The notes: generated by a model from the letters alone, not told the origin. Counted from the first letter of the stretch, positions 6,927 to 15,320 are shown. The stretch: DNA of 19,573 nt from an archaeon (GCA_016550405.1 JABXGX010000102.1:1-19573); one strand, 5' to 3'. Numbers and translations are program-made.

Positions 6927-7388
6927 GTGGTTCTGCGATGGCATGTGCTATTCGATGGACCAAAGCCGGGCCCCGATGGCGAGTATACCCTCCACTTCGC
7001 CGATTTGTCTAAACTCATGCAACCCGACGACTATTCCACGCTCACACCCGAATACGTTAATAATCTCTGTCAGCTCATTGACTCTGAATACAATTACAGT
7101 ATTATCAGGAACATCAAAACGGTCAAGGCGCCTGATGGCAAAGATTGGAACACATGAGAATGTTGGGTTCTAATGGGTCTTTACTCCATCGATCAGTATC
7201 AGGATTTTTCGATGGGCACCCTCATCGGTAAACGTTCTGATAATGATTGGGAAGTGTTGGGTTTTCATCCACCAAAAATCATCCAATTTCCGTTTAGTAA
7301 CAAAAACTTCATCACCAACTATGTGCAAGCCTTCACCCAGCGTCCTGACAAATTCATTGGTGTCCACGTGATCACTCCAATTGGGTAA
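6927..7388 (+). pseudogene. Interrupted reading frame, probable gene remnant
   Basis: This fills most of the 650-bp stretch (6866-7519) that has no confident gene. One frame reads protein-like sequence from GTG 6927 (MVLRWHVLFDGPKPGPDGEY onward) to a TGA at 7155-7157. The same frame resumes after it (ECWVLMGLYSIDQYQDFSMG onward) to a TAA at 7386-7388, a total of about 153 codons with one stop. Just upstream another frame (open from 6880, reading LYDLAVYWDPVIEWFCDGMC) also looks coding, which would fit an earlier frameshift. I do not recognise the family. Alternatives are two small separate genes (6927-7157 and 7173-7388), non-coding sequence, or, less likely, selenocysteine at the TGA. Confidence 0.35.
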
Positions 7389-7462
7389 CCGAGCGCCAAT
7401 CAGACATAGTTAGTTTCCTCAATATTCCAAAAACTTATATCACCGAATAAGAGGATGTTCTC

Positions 7463-7487
7463 ATTATCTGAGAATATTTCAGATAAT
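7463..7487 (+). promoter_or_regulatory. Inverted-repeat operator candidate of the MFS exporter
   Basis: Perfect 9-bp arms ATTATCTGA and TCAGATAAT are separated by 7 bp (GAATATT). The centre lies about 45 bp before the ATG at 7520, and the A/T-rich core could itself be the TATA region. This placement would let a dimeric repressor block the exporter promoter, as is common for drug efflux genes. Confidence 0.6.
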
Positions 7488-7519
7488 ACTCTACAAAAAC
7501 CACATGAGCTGAGCACAAG

Positions 7520-8839
7520 ATGGGACCATCAGAGCCAGATCGCACAACCTTTCTTAGTTACTTGATTTTCTGGGGAGGACAACTAGCGTCGTTAGCGGGA
7601 ACCAACATCGTTAATTTCAGCCTGACCTGGTGGATCACCATTCAAACAGAAAGTGCCTTCTTCTTGGGGGTTTCAGCGTTTTTCGGATTTGGTAGCTTCA
7701 TTTTGATTACACCTATTGCTGGAGTCCTTGTCGACCGCTGGTCTCGAAAGAAAGTCATAATTGTCGCCGATAGCTTGCTTGCCCTACTCAGTTTTGTGTT
7801 AGTGATCCTCTTCTTTTTAGGTATAGCAAATATCATCCATGTACTCATTCTGCAGCTCATTGGAGGAATGGTTGGAGCTTTTCATGCCATGGCCATCCAA
7901 GCCATAATTCCCATTATGGTTCCACGAAAACATCTTACTCGCATGAATAGCCTAAATCTCTTCGCTACCGCTTTCATCCAAACGATTGGTCCGGCAATTG
8001 GAGCCCTAGTATTCCTCATCTTCCTTGGGGATATGGCCCGCATCCTTTTCATCGATATTGGCACGTATCTAATAGCAATAATTCCTACCATCCTTGTTAC
8101 AATTCCGATGGTTCGCATAAAGACTGCTATCGAGAAACCATCCTTTAGGCGAGAGTTTTCCGAAGGATTATCCTTCCTCCGAACCCGTTCCGGCCTCCTT
8201 ACACTCCTTAGCCTCTTTGCCATAACGAACTTCCTACTACCTCCAATTTTCATTCTCCTTCCATTATATAGCACGATTTACTTAGCTTTAGGCGATCTTA
8301 ATCTAGCAGTGGTTTATCTGGCAGCTCTTTTGTCTCTGCAAAGTGGCAGTATGATGGCGGCTTCGGCTGTGATGATGGTCTGGGGAGGATTCAAGCGGAA
8401 CATCATAGGAGTCTTTGTGGGTATCTTTTTCGGTGCTGTAGGGATGATCGTTCTTGCATTGACCCCACTTGGTATCTTCTTGGTGGCAGCATTCGGTGTT
8501 ATTCTTATTGGTTTCACACTCCCAATTGCTAACGTCTCAAGTCAGACAATCTGGCAAAAAGTGGTGCCACCAGAGAAACTTGGACGAGTCTTTTCAGTAC
8601 GTACAACAATCGCCCAATTTACGGCTCCCTTCGCATTTCTTGTAGCCGGGATTTTAGCAGAGCTATTCTCGATTCCTTTAATCTTCATAGTCTTTGGTTC
8701 TACGTTAGTTACTGTAATAATTCTTGCTTGGGTGCTCACCGACCTGCCCCATGTTGAAAAACACCTCGAAAAGGATGATCTTGAATATATAAAGAATCAA
8801 ATGAGTTCTGATGAAAAGCAAGTAAATGAAAGCGAATAA
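7520..8839 (+). CDS. MFS exporter (MFS_3 / EntS-MefA type)
   Basis: A 439-residue protein with about twelve membrane helices and short ends. It resembles the MFS_3 group (enterobactin exporter EntS, macrolide efflux MefA). The N-terminal helix contains FWGGQLASLAGTNIVNFSLTWW, the loop between helices 2 and 3 holds the MFS motif A-like GVLVDRWSRKKVII, and the central loop is a basic cytoplasmic stretch (about 195-220). A second-half motif reads SQTIWQKVVPPEKLGRVFSV, which is typical of this group. The tail (from 405) is acidic and soluble. Such proteins expel drugs or siderophores by proton exchange. The gene is monocistronic, with an inverted-repeat operator candidate just upstream; no regulator gene is adjacent. 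The substrate is unknown. Confidence 0.9.
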   Translation: MGPSEPDRTTFLSYLIFWGGQLASLAGTNIVNFSLTWWITIQTESAFFLGVSAFFGFGSFILITPIAGVLVDRWSRKKVIIVADSLLALLSFVLVILFFLGIANIIHVLILQLIGGMVGAFHAMAIQAIIPIMVPRKHLTRMNSLNLFATAFIQTIGPAIGALVFLIFLGDMARILFIDIGTYLIAIIPTILVTIPMVRIKTAIEKPSFRREFSEGLSFLRTRSGLLTLLSLFAITNFLLPPIFILLPLYSTIYLALGDLNLAVVYLAALLSLQSGSMMAASAVMMVWGGFKRNIIGVFVGIFFGAVGMIVLALTPLGIFLVAAFGVILIGFTLPIANVSSQTIWQKVVPPEKLGRVFSVRTTIAQFTAPFAFLVAGILAELFSIPLIFIVFGSTLVTVIILAWVLTDLPHVEKHLEKDDLEYIKNQMSSDEKQVNESE

Positions 8840-8901
8840 CTTGAAATTACATGGTTTGCGATATCTGGAAGATTTCGAGACAGTTTCATGTGAGGTACAA
8901 A

Positions 8902-8908
8902 AGTTATA
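8902..8908 (+). promoter_or_regulatory. TATA element of the zinc-ribbon PH-like gene
   Basis: AGTTATA at 8902-8908 lies 25-31 bp before the ATG at 8933, a leaderless spacing. Confidence 0.45.
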
Positions 8909-8932
8909 GGCGAGAAATACGCGGATTGACGT

Positions 8933-9781
8933 ATGACAGAATTTCTCAATGTAGCGGTCCAGAACGGTCAATTAGTCCCTCTGGGATATGAAAAGATAGC
9001 AACAACCATTGATGATGTTAAATTCGAGGGAAACACGGGACATCTTGCCGTCTCGGATATTCGCATTGTCTGGTACAAACTTGAGAAACAAAAAGGAGGT
9101 GGGCTATTTGGCGGATTCGCCAAGGCCTTCGCAGTTGGAGTTGCAGGATCCGTTGCTGCTGGTGCCGCAAGGCGTCATGGCGGCTTTGCTGGTCGGGCGA
9201 TTGGTCGTGGAATTCGTACTGCAACCCATGCTACAGCAACAGCTATTGTTCTTGATACGATTTCAACCAATCAAATGGTCGCACGGGGAAAGGGTGGTGT
9301 TGCCGAATCCCTTGCCGTACCTCTGATGGTCATTGACAACATAGATAGCCCCCAAAACAAGCTCGTCATCACCCTGACTAGCGGTGAGGACATACAATTC
9401 GAAAGTAAGAAACCTCAGATGTTTGCCGTGATTGAAGCCCAAATTGAAGCAGCTAAGGTTAAGAATAAATGCCCTTTCTGCGGGACGTCAATTCCAACAG
9501 GAGAAACGCATTGCCCCCATTGTGCTGCACCAGTCACGAGTAGCGCTTCAACTTCACCACCCCCAGCATCACAGGTAACTGGTCCTGCTATGATGCCGGG
9601 TAGTATGCCACCCATTCCCCAAGTTCAATGCCCCCATTGTAACAAAACCGTTCCAATCAGTGAACGTTGCAATCAATGTGGGAAGGAACTAATTGTCCAT
9701 TGTTCCAAGTGTGACTCTGAATACCCGTTGTTTATGTTTCAGGGGAATTTCTGTCCGAAATGTGGAAACAAGATCCGTTAG
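8933..9781 (+). CDS. PH/GRAM-like protein with glycine-rich insert and three zinc ribbons
   Basis: A 282-residue cytosolic protein. Residues 8-50 (FEGNTGHLAVSDIRIVWYKL) and 120-170 (VPLMVIDNIDSPQNKLVITL) look like the two halves of a PH/GRAM-type beta domain, where the phrase meaning 'value seen as ... used in' strand pairs flank a loop. The loop is a Gly/Ala/Arg-rich insert (55-100) with glycine-zipper character, which may contact membranes. The C-terminus has twelve cysteines in three treble-like ribbons: C180/C183/C194/C197, C233/C236/C246/C249 and C257/C260/C274/C277, with a Ser/Pro/Met linker between the first and second. There is no catalytic motif. Proteins of this layout are common and unassigned in archaea and may act in membrane or protein-interaction roles. 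The gene appears monocistronic. Confidence 0.8.
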   Translation: MTEFLNVAVQNGQLVPLGYEKIATTIDDVKFEGNTGHLAVSDIRIVWYKLEKQKGGGLFGGFAKAFAVGVAGSVAAGAARRHGGFAGRAIGRGIRTATHATATAIVLDTISTNQMVARGKGGVAESLAVPLMVIDNIDSPQNKLVITLTSGEDIQFESKKPQMFAVIEAQIEAAKVKNKCPFCGTSIPTGETHCPHCAAPVTSSASTSPPPASQVTGPAMMPGSMPPIPQVQCPHCNKTVPISERCNQCGKELIVHCSKCDSEYPLFMFQGNFCPKCGNKIR

Positions 9782-9871
9782 AAAGCTCTTAAACCAGCTT
9801 AAAACGACTTTATTTGAGAATCTTGAAGAATTCAATAAAATGTAAGACTTTTCTTTGCACCGATACAATTT

Positions 9872-9878
9872 TTTATAC
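9872..9878 (+). promoter_or_regulatory. TATA box of the large surface-protein gene
   Basis: TTTATAC at 9872-9878, inside a T/A-rich stretch, is about 100 bp before the ATG at 9980. Transcription would start near 9900 and leave a leader of about 80 bases, unlike the leaderless neighbours. Confidence 0.5.
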
Positions 9879-9901
9879 TAGTTTTCGTTAGTCAGCGGTA
9901 A

Positions 9902-9947
9902 GCAGTTGGCGATTCAATCTTCCAGCGGGAATCGTCTACCCTACTGC
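9902..9947 (+). other. Predicted hairpin in the 5' leader of the surface-protein gene
   Basis: Nested arms pair: GCAGT (9902-9906) with ACTGC (9943-9947), and CGATTC (9910-9915) with GAATCG (9929-9934), with a possible GG/CC step between them. It begins at the predicted transcript start and ends 32 bases before the ATG. It may stabilise the mRNA or control translation; no known riboswitch class is recognised. Confidence 0.35.
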
Positions 9948-9979
9948 AAAAAAATCGAACTATAGTGAGATTTGAAAAA

Positions 9980-12214
9980 ATGAACCGAACCATTTTGAAA
10001 ATGAGTCTTCTAGTGATCAGTCTACTAGTGTTTACATTTGGCATTCCTCCACCGCTGACCCCAGAAAAAACATCCACTCCAACAGTGGCGGCATTAACCG
10101 TCCCTGTAAATGGAATGGGATCAGTAGTTGTGAATGACACCCATACCATCGACACCTTCATCGTTGAGATCGTTGAACCTGGCATATACCGATTCAACTT
10201 ATCGTACTTCGTAGATATCGCAACACCTGGCAGCTTGGATATCTACACTGATTGGTACCAGACAATGCAGATGTTTTTCCCCGGTTTTGGTGTTCCCTTC
10301 ACTTCATTATCCAATTTCGATACTGTAAATTGGTATAACGAACTCGAAAATGACACTGATTTCTACCAATATGACTATATATGTGTAGAACCGGGCTTCA
10401 TCCGAATCGACTTCGAAATTGTTAGTTACATCGCAGGAGACCAAGTTACCGGAACCTTAGTTGTTGACCAACTGTTGACTTTCAATAGCTTGCCAGATGC
10501 AATGCCTATTGGTGATAACACGACACTTGAATGGACAACGGATCACACGTGGATGGGATTCCGACTGCACATTCCCGAAAATAATTTCTACAATTTCACT
10601 TCATTTGGGAGTCTCAATTGGACCACGACCGCAGGCTACGGAGGTAATCCTTTCTTCCACCCATTAGATGAAGTCTTACTCATTGACTTGACCTATGCTG
10701 AAATGATGCCCTACTATTTCTGGGATCCCTCCTATATCGTTCCTGCAGGACCTAGCGTCAATAGCACAACTCACGGACCATCCCTTGGTTATGAAGTGCT
10801 GACAGCCGGAATCTACTACGTCGTAGGACTAACTGATTCGTTTGAGTTCCTCAACGACTCTGTAACAACATTTACACTGAATGTTGCACCAGTGCCAACC
10901 CTTGAACTATTACCGGGTGTTCCATTAGAACTTCAGTTCAACACAACTCCAAATGTGTACAACAACTTTGTCCGAGTTACACTGCCTGAAGGCCACTACT
11001 TCGATGCACACTTCTCGGATCCACAGGGAATGAATTGGTCCCTACTGACATTTGATGCCTGGACCTATGCGTTTACTGGACCGAATTTTGACATCTATGA
11101 AGATCCTACTAGTGAATACACTTACCATGACACCCTTGAGCACGGATTTGCCAGTGCAATGGGTATGGGCTTCCCATCTACCTCAGTGCTTGGGAGCTCC
11201 TATATGGAACAATGGTATGCAACAGCTACTTACACGATGCATGTGAATGGATCCGTAACTGGAGCTGTGCCTCCCGGTGGACCTGGTATTAGCAGCCGTT
11301 TCAACACCTTCTACATGGTGATCATGGCAAGCCCTATCACAGCCATTTCATCTGAGACATTCAACATCACTGCACACCTGGATATTACACCCTTCCCCGA
11401 ATTGACTGAAGCTGGTCTTACCTTCGACTTCAACAGCACAATCGGCCCCTTCTACCACTGCTTTGCCATTCCACAAGCCAGTGGGGGTGTTTATAGTGTT
11501 AGTGCCCTCGCCACTCAGTATACTGTAGCTGGCACAATTGGAATCGAAGATTATATCCAGCCAGAAGGTTTCCGAGATTGGCAATATATGAGCTACATCG
11601 GACCCCCATTAGGTTACGCTGACCCCAATAGTGGTACTGGCTATTCTGTGAATACAAATGATACAGCGTTACTGAAATATGTCAGTGTTCGAGATGTTAC
11701 TAATTACTTGTGGGTCCACGGACCAGGAATGGTCGGTGGAGACATGACCCAAGGCATCGTCAATCTAACCTTCACTCCAGCTGAACTTTATACCTTCGGT
11801 ACAGTAGTTTCTGAAACCCTAACTCCCCAAGACTTCAAGTGTTACAGTTTTGACGTTCTTGCCGGTAATACATATTCCTTGACTCTCGAAATAAGTCCTG
11901 AGGCATCTGAAGCCTATGGGTATTTCACCAATATCTTTGGTGAAAATCCATTCGTCATTGGATCTTTATTCGATAGCATCATTGCTGCAGCAGTATCATT
12001 TCCGTTCAGCATGATCTTCACAGGTACGTATACTGCACGCTATTCCGGACGAGTCGTACTAGCGATAGTTAGTGATGGACCCTATTCTCTTGTCATCGGC
12101 CCTGCTCAAGCCTTAATCTCGCCTTTAATGATTGGGGCCTTGATTGCTGTCGGTGCCGTAATGCTTGCGATTGGGCTTCTTATTGGTTATATCGTCTGGA
12201 AACGACGAAGCTGA
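9980..12214 (+). CDS. Large secreted, membrane-anchored surface protein
   Basis: A 744-residue protein with an N-terminal signal peptide (MSLLVISLLVFTFGIPPPL around residues 8-26), a long beta-rich extracellular part, and one C-terminal membrane helix (about 716-738) with a basic tail (WKRRS). Many N-glycosylation sequons occur (for example NDT, NLS, NFT, NWT, NST, NGS, NIT). Repeated short units of the type '(F/V)xxxIPExxxYxF' recur: VEIVEPGIYRFNL, FRLHIPENNFYNF, VRVTLPEGHYFDA, FAIPQASGGVYSV, YSFDVLAGNTYSLTL. They resemble PPC-like beta-sandwich domains, suggesting five or more such domains. The frame opens at a GTG (9965); ATG 9980, preceded by an A-rich stretch, gives a normal signal peptide. 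It is probably a cell-surface or S-layer-associated protein; no enzymatic motif is visible. It ends in a strong terminator. Confidence 0.8.
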   Translation: MNRTILKMSLLVISLLVFTFGIPPPLTPEKTSTPTVAALTVPVNGMGSVVVNDTHTIDTFIVEIVEPGIYRFNLSYFVDIATPGSLDIYTDWYQTMQMFFPGFGVPFTSLSNFDTVNWYNELENDTDFYQYDYICVEPGFIRIDFEIVSYIAGDQVTGTLVVDQLLTFNSLPDAMPIGDNTTLEWTTDHTWMGFRLHIPENNFYNFTSFGSLNWTTTAGYGGNPFFHPLDEVLLIDLTYAEMMPYYFWDPSYIVPAGPSVNSTTHGPSLGYEVLTAGIYYVVGLTDSFEFLNDSVTTFTLNVAPVPTLELLPGVPLELQFNTTPNVYNNFVRVTLPEGHYFDAHFSDPQGMNWSLLTFDAWTYAFTGPNFDIYEDPTSEYTYHDTLEHGFASAMGMGFPSTSVLGSSYMEQWYATATYTMHVNGSVTGAVPPGGPGISSRFNTFYMVIMASPITAISSETFNITAHLDITPFPELTEAGLTFDFNSTIGPFYHCFAIPQASGGVYSVSALATQYTVAGTIGIEDYIQPEGFRDWQYMSYIGPPLGYADPNSGTGYSVNTNDTALLKYVSVRDVTNYLWVHGPGMVGGDMTQGIVNLTFTPAELYTFGTVVSETLTPQDFKCYSFDVLAGNTYSLTLEISPEASEAYGYFTNIFGENPFVIGSLFDSIIAAAVSFPFSMIFTGTYTARYSGRVVLAIVSDGPYSLVIGPAQALISPLMIGALIAVGAVMLAIGLLIGYIVWKRRS

Positions 12215-12243
12215 TAGACTCGAACACAACACACAATGAAAAT

Positions 12244-12286
12244 GGGGGCGAATCCACTTCACCCGCCCCCTCTATCTCTTTTTTTT
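12244..12286 (+). terminator. Hairpin plus T-run terminator
   Basis: GGGGGCG (12244-12250) pairs with CGCCCCC (12264-12270), loop 13 bases, followed by a pyrimidine stretch and eight T residues (12279-12286). It lies 30 bp after the stop of the surface-protein gene, before the next promoter. Confidence 0.8.
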
Positions 12287-12297
12287 CAAGCTTGTAA

Positions 12298-12305
12298 TTA
12301 TTTAA
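12298..12305 (+). promoter_or_regulatory. TATA element of the BT1-like MFS gene
   Basis: TTATTTAA at 12298-12305 lies 27-34 bp before the ATG at 12332, right after the preceding terminator. The spacing fits a leaderless or nearly leaderless transcript. Confidence 0.5.
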
Positions 12306-12331
12306 GCCTCCTATCGTGAAAAGGGTAGAAC

Positions 12332-13576
12332 ATGTCCCTCAAAGCACCTGATTATGAAGCCGTGTGGCGAAACAGCAACCTTGGCTGGGTGGGACTTTTC
12401 TACTTAGCTCAGGGTGTCGCCTTCGGCGCATTAGTATTTCTACCCAGCTATTTACGGTTTCTTGGACTCAGCGATTTCGATAGTATTCTCTGGCAATCCA
12501 TTATCTTGCTTCCATGGTATCTAAAGATCATATTTGGCATTCTATCGGATAATGTACCCTTGAAAAGCTGGGGACGCCGAAAACCCTATATCTTCCTTGC
12601 TTCAGCTTTTGGGCTCATCGGATGGCTAAGTATCCCATTCGTTGGTGGAGCATTTGGCTTCGGACTTCTCCTTGTCGTGATTGGACTCTTAGCATCAACC
12701 GGAGCCGCCATGAGCGATGCAGTCATCGATGCCATGGCGGTGGATGTTACACCACCTCGAAAGCGAGGAAGTATGCAAGGCATATCCTGGGGCTTTCGAG
12801 GCCTCGGACTTGGCCTTGCTGCAGTCGGAATGGGTTTACTCTCATTTGCCAATCTCTGGACTCTCGTCTTTCTCATTCCCGGAGTACTTCTCGCAGTATT
12901 CACCTTCTTAACAATGATTATCAAAGAAAACCCGCTTCCGCCAGACTTCTCTGCCGTACCCTTGTCAACATACAAAGAAGTCTTTTCAATGAAAAAAGTT
13001 CAAATTTGTCTACTCTTCCAAATTTTAGCTGGAATCGCAATTGCCATTGTTCCGATTCTACAAACCCTTCTTGAACAAGGACTTGGATTTGATCTCGTCA
13101 CTGTCGGAATCATCTTCATGATCTTCGCGATAGGATGGTTCCTTGGAGCTATTATCATCGGAGTCCTAGGTGATAATGTTTCACTTCGAACAATGCTACC
13201 AGTAGCAACAATCCTTTACATTCTTGCAGTGATTTCAGCGCTTCTTGTTGCCCCCTACTTACTCACGTGGACTATCACGGCGGGCTTCTTCTTCCTTGTC
13301 GGCTTAGCCAACGGCGGATATGAAGCGACATACATGCGAATTGGAATGGACAATTCCCCCAGCATCCTTGCTGGTACAATGATGAATCTGTACAACAGCC
13401 TCTCCAACATAGGACAACTAGGACTTGGCGCAATCATCATCGCCTTCATGGCCATCTACGTATTCGGCGGTAACTACATACTTGGTTTACAAATCACAAT
13501 TCTCTTCTTTATCCTTGCATTGGCTGTCGGGTGGTATCTCATCAAGAAGTCAAACGAAGAAGAACTGGCAAAATAA
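12332..13576 (+). CDS. MFS transporter of the BT1/AmpG-like branch
   Basis: A 414-residue membrane protein with about twelve helices. The loop after helix 2 reads FGILSDNVPLKSWGRRKPYI, the 'D-x-x-P-L-x-x-x-x-R-R-x-P-Y' form of MFS motif A seen in the BT1 folate/biopterin, AmpG and PucC-like branch. Helix 4 has STGAAMSDAVIDAMAVDVTP, the acidic 'D-x-x-x-D-(A)-x-x-x-D' pattern of that branch, followed by PRKRGSMQGISWGFRGLGLG. The substrate cannot be assigned. It stands alone between a strong terminator and a bidirectional terminator; the neighbour downstream is convergent. Confidence 0.85.
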   Translation: MSLKAPDYEAVWRNSNLGWVGLFYLAQGVAFGALVFLPSYLRFLGLSDFDSILWQSIILLPWYLKIIFGILSDNVPLKSWGRRKPYIFLASAFGLIGWLSIPFVGGAFGFGLLLVVIGLLASTGAAMSDAVIDAMAVDVTPPRKRGSMQGISWGFRGLGLGLAAVGMGLLSFANLWTLVFLIPGVLLAVFTFLTMIIKENPLPPDFSAVPLSTYKEVFSMKKVQICLLFQILAGIAIAIVPILQTLLEQGLGFDLVTVGIIFMIFAIGWFLGAIIIGVLGDNVSLRTMLPVATILYILAVISALLVAPYLLTWTITAGFFFLVGLANGGYEATYMRIGMDNSPSILAGTMMNLYNSLSNIGQLGLGAIIIAFMAIYVFGGNYILGLQITILFFILALAVGWYLIKKSNEEELAK

Positions 13577-13582
13577 TCGCAT

Positions 13583-13620
13583 AAGACAATTGCCAAAGTG
13601 TAGATTAGGGCAATTGTCTT
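13583..13620. terminator. Bidirectional terminator, 12-bp perfect stem
   Basis: AAGACAATTGCC (13583-13594) and GGCAATTGTCTT (13609-13620) form a perfect stem with a 14-base loop. A pyrimidine-rich tract follows on the plus strand (CTCCTCTTTCTTTTC). It sits between the convergent MFS and beta-helix genes, 6 bp and 25 bp from their stops, and could serve both. Confidence 0.75.
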
Positions 13621-13645
13621 CTCCTCTTTCTTTTCCGCCGCCTTC

Positions 13646-15181
13646 TTAATAGTAGATATCTGTGCGGTAATGTTTCCATTTAAGGAAATGCCAGGTGAAT
13701 CCAAAGAGCAGCAGAATTGCCAGGATGATTACAGCCCAAGCGATTTGATAATAGAGCTCAGGTAATCGAGGTGGTAGCGGGATGATCGCGATTAGCGTTG
13801 CGCCGAGACTGGCTGTATGTCCCCATGTGTCGTTCACACTCACCCAAATGTCATAGACTGTGTTGAGGATGAGCGCTGTGCGGTTAGTCAGGTAACCGGT
13901 CTTGTTGATGCTGAAGGACTCAGCATCTTCAACATAATAGGTATCAATACCTGACGGATCAGTAGCATTGAAGTGAATTGAGACCGGTTCATCATAAGCC
14001 CAGAATATAAGATAATCAGGTGGATCTATCCATTCGGGGGCACGAGTATCCCAAACCGTGAGAAAAAGCAAAGTGTGAACTGAGTAACCCATGGTATCGA
14101 TAGCAGTGATGTTCAACACATACTGATTCCCATAGAGTTCCATACAACTTTCGAGGAGCCCATCCGTAATTGTGAAATGGTGTGAATCATTGACGAGCCA
14201 TAAGAGAGGACCAGGAGGAGCACAGGCAGCCTCGAAGAGTAGCGAAAAATACCAGCCAGCTTCAACTACATAAGAGGTTTCCAGAGATTCATGCCAGACC
14301 ACGGGATGGCCGTCCGGAAGCCACTTCAAGGGATGATAATCGAAGCTCTGAGCTGTACCCGAAAGTTGGAATTCCACATCGCCAATCCCATCTGCATCAG
14401 CGTCACCGTACAGGTACGTTGACCAGTAATTGTACTCGAAAATGTTGGATCCACCATTGTCAAAAGCATTCAACCGGTGCCCTGAAAACACATTCCACCA
14501 GAACTGATTGTTACTCCCTTCATCAAGGTCTAAACCCAAGGAATTGTACACCAGTGAATTATTTCGAACCTCATTATGATTAGCAGATAGAAGTTGGAGT
14601 CCATTCCTTGTATCCGTACACCAGTTGCGATAAATGTGATTTGAATCCGAGAGATTGAGGAGAATAGCAGTCCACGAATACTGAAAAATGGAATCAATAA
14701 TCATGCCATTAGAGACATTCAGAAAATAGATACCGTGGTGCTTTATCCCAACCTGGTCACCAGAAATTAAACAGCTATTCACCACGAAATGAGCCCGAGT
14801 ATTTTTGATGAGAATACCAATTGTTTGATTATTGGTGATTTGCAGGTTTGTGATTGAATAGGGATCATCTGCGGTACCGGTACCATTCCAACCCAGTAAC
14901 GAGAAATCAGCGTCACTGGAAATCACCATTGTCGGGTGTGGAGTGTAGTCCATTATTAGATATTGTGGGAGCGTCGAGAGCGAAGGTGATTCAGTTAGGC
15001 TATCTGGTTCTGGAGAGGCAGAAGAAGGAAGCGAAGCCGTTCTGATCTCTGAGGCAATGTAGATTTCCGTTGCCGGCGATTTATCGACCCCCGTAAAGAA
15101 GCACAATGGTGCTAATGCAAGAAGTAGCGATAAGAATAGGACTAGCGACAAAGTATGGGGTGTCTTCGACACGTTGTCCAC
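13646..15181 (-). CDS. NosD-like beta-helix surface protein, membrane-anchored
   Basis: A 511-residue protein, start GTG at 15181. A signal peptide (hydrophobic core about 11-30) is followed by a Ser/Pro-rich stretch (40-75). Residues about 98-285 are a right-handed beta-helix of NosD/PbH1 type: GWNGTGTADDPYSITNLQI, then repeated rungs such as NHIYRNWCTDTRNGLQLLSA and NHNEVRNNSLVYNSLGLDLD, closing with NYWSTYLYGDADADGIGDVE and YHPLKWL, the usual end of such repeats. An Ig-like or similar beta region follows and a C-terminal membrane helix (480-500) with a basic tail. It is an extracellular protein; NosD relatives include carbohydrate-binding or carbohydrate-cleaving and metal-related proteins, and the ligand is unknown. 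A TTAAA-like element 37-41 bp upstream is a weak promoter candidate. Confidence 0.82.
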   Translation of the reverse strand: MDNVSKTPHTLSLVLFLSLLLALAPLCFFTGVDKSPATEIYIASEIRTASLPSSASPEPDSLTESPSLSTLPQYLIMDYTPHPTMVISSDADFSLLGWNGTGTADDPYSITNLQITNNQTIGILIKNTRAHFVVNSCLISGDQVGIKHHGIYFLNVSNGMIIDSIFQYSWTAILLNLSDSNHIYRNWCTDTRNGLQLLSANHNEVRNNSLVYNSLGLDLDEGSNNQFWWNVFSGHRLNAFDNGGSNIFEYNYWSTYLYGDADADGIGDVEFQLSGTAQSFDYHPLKWLPDGHPVVWHESLETSYVVEAGWYFSLLFEAACAPPGPLLWLVNDSHHFTITDGLLESCMELYGNQYVLNITAIDTMGYSVHTLLFLTVWDTRAPEWIDPPDYLIFWAYDEPVSIHFNATDPSGIDTYYVEDAESFSINKTGYLTNRTALILNTVYDIWVSVNDTWGHTASLGATLIAIIPLPPRLPELYYQIAWAVIILAILLLFGFTWHFLKWKHYRTDIYY

Positions 15182-15320
15182 CTGGGAAGGTTGGTGTTAG
15201 AGGCACCTGTTTGGTGGTTTAAGAGTTCCGGATTCGGTAATCATGCAGCGGGTTAGCCTATGGGTAAAAACAAATCTTACTCGAAAATTACGAACAATGG
15301 CATCCCAAAAGCGAGCACAC

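Noticed and set aside
7155..7157. Selenocysteine at the TGA of the interrupted frame
   Set aside because: No SECIS-type hairpin could be identified, and gene decay or two small genes are simpler explanations.
7882..8274. 130-codon minus-strand frame inside the MFS exporter gene
   Set aside because: Arginine/methionine/isoleucine-rich product, typical of the antisense of a membrane-protein gene.
12586..12975. 129-codon minus-strand and 150-codon plus-strand frames inside the BT1-like MFS gene
   Set aside because: Antisense and out-of-frame shadows of a strongly coding membrane protein; no motif seen.
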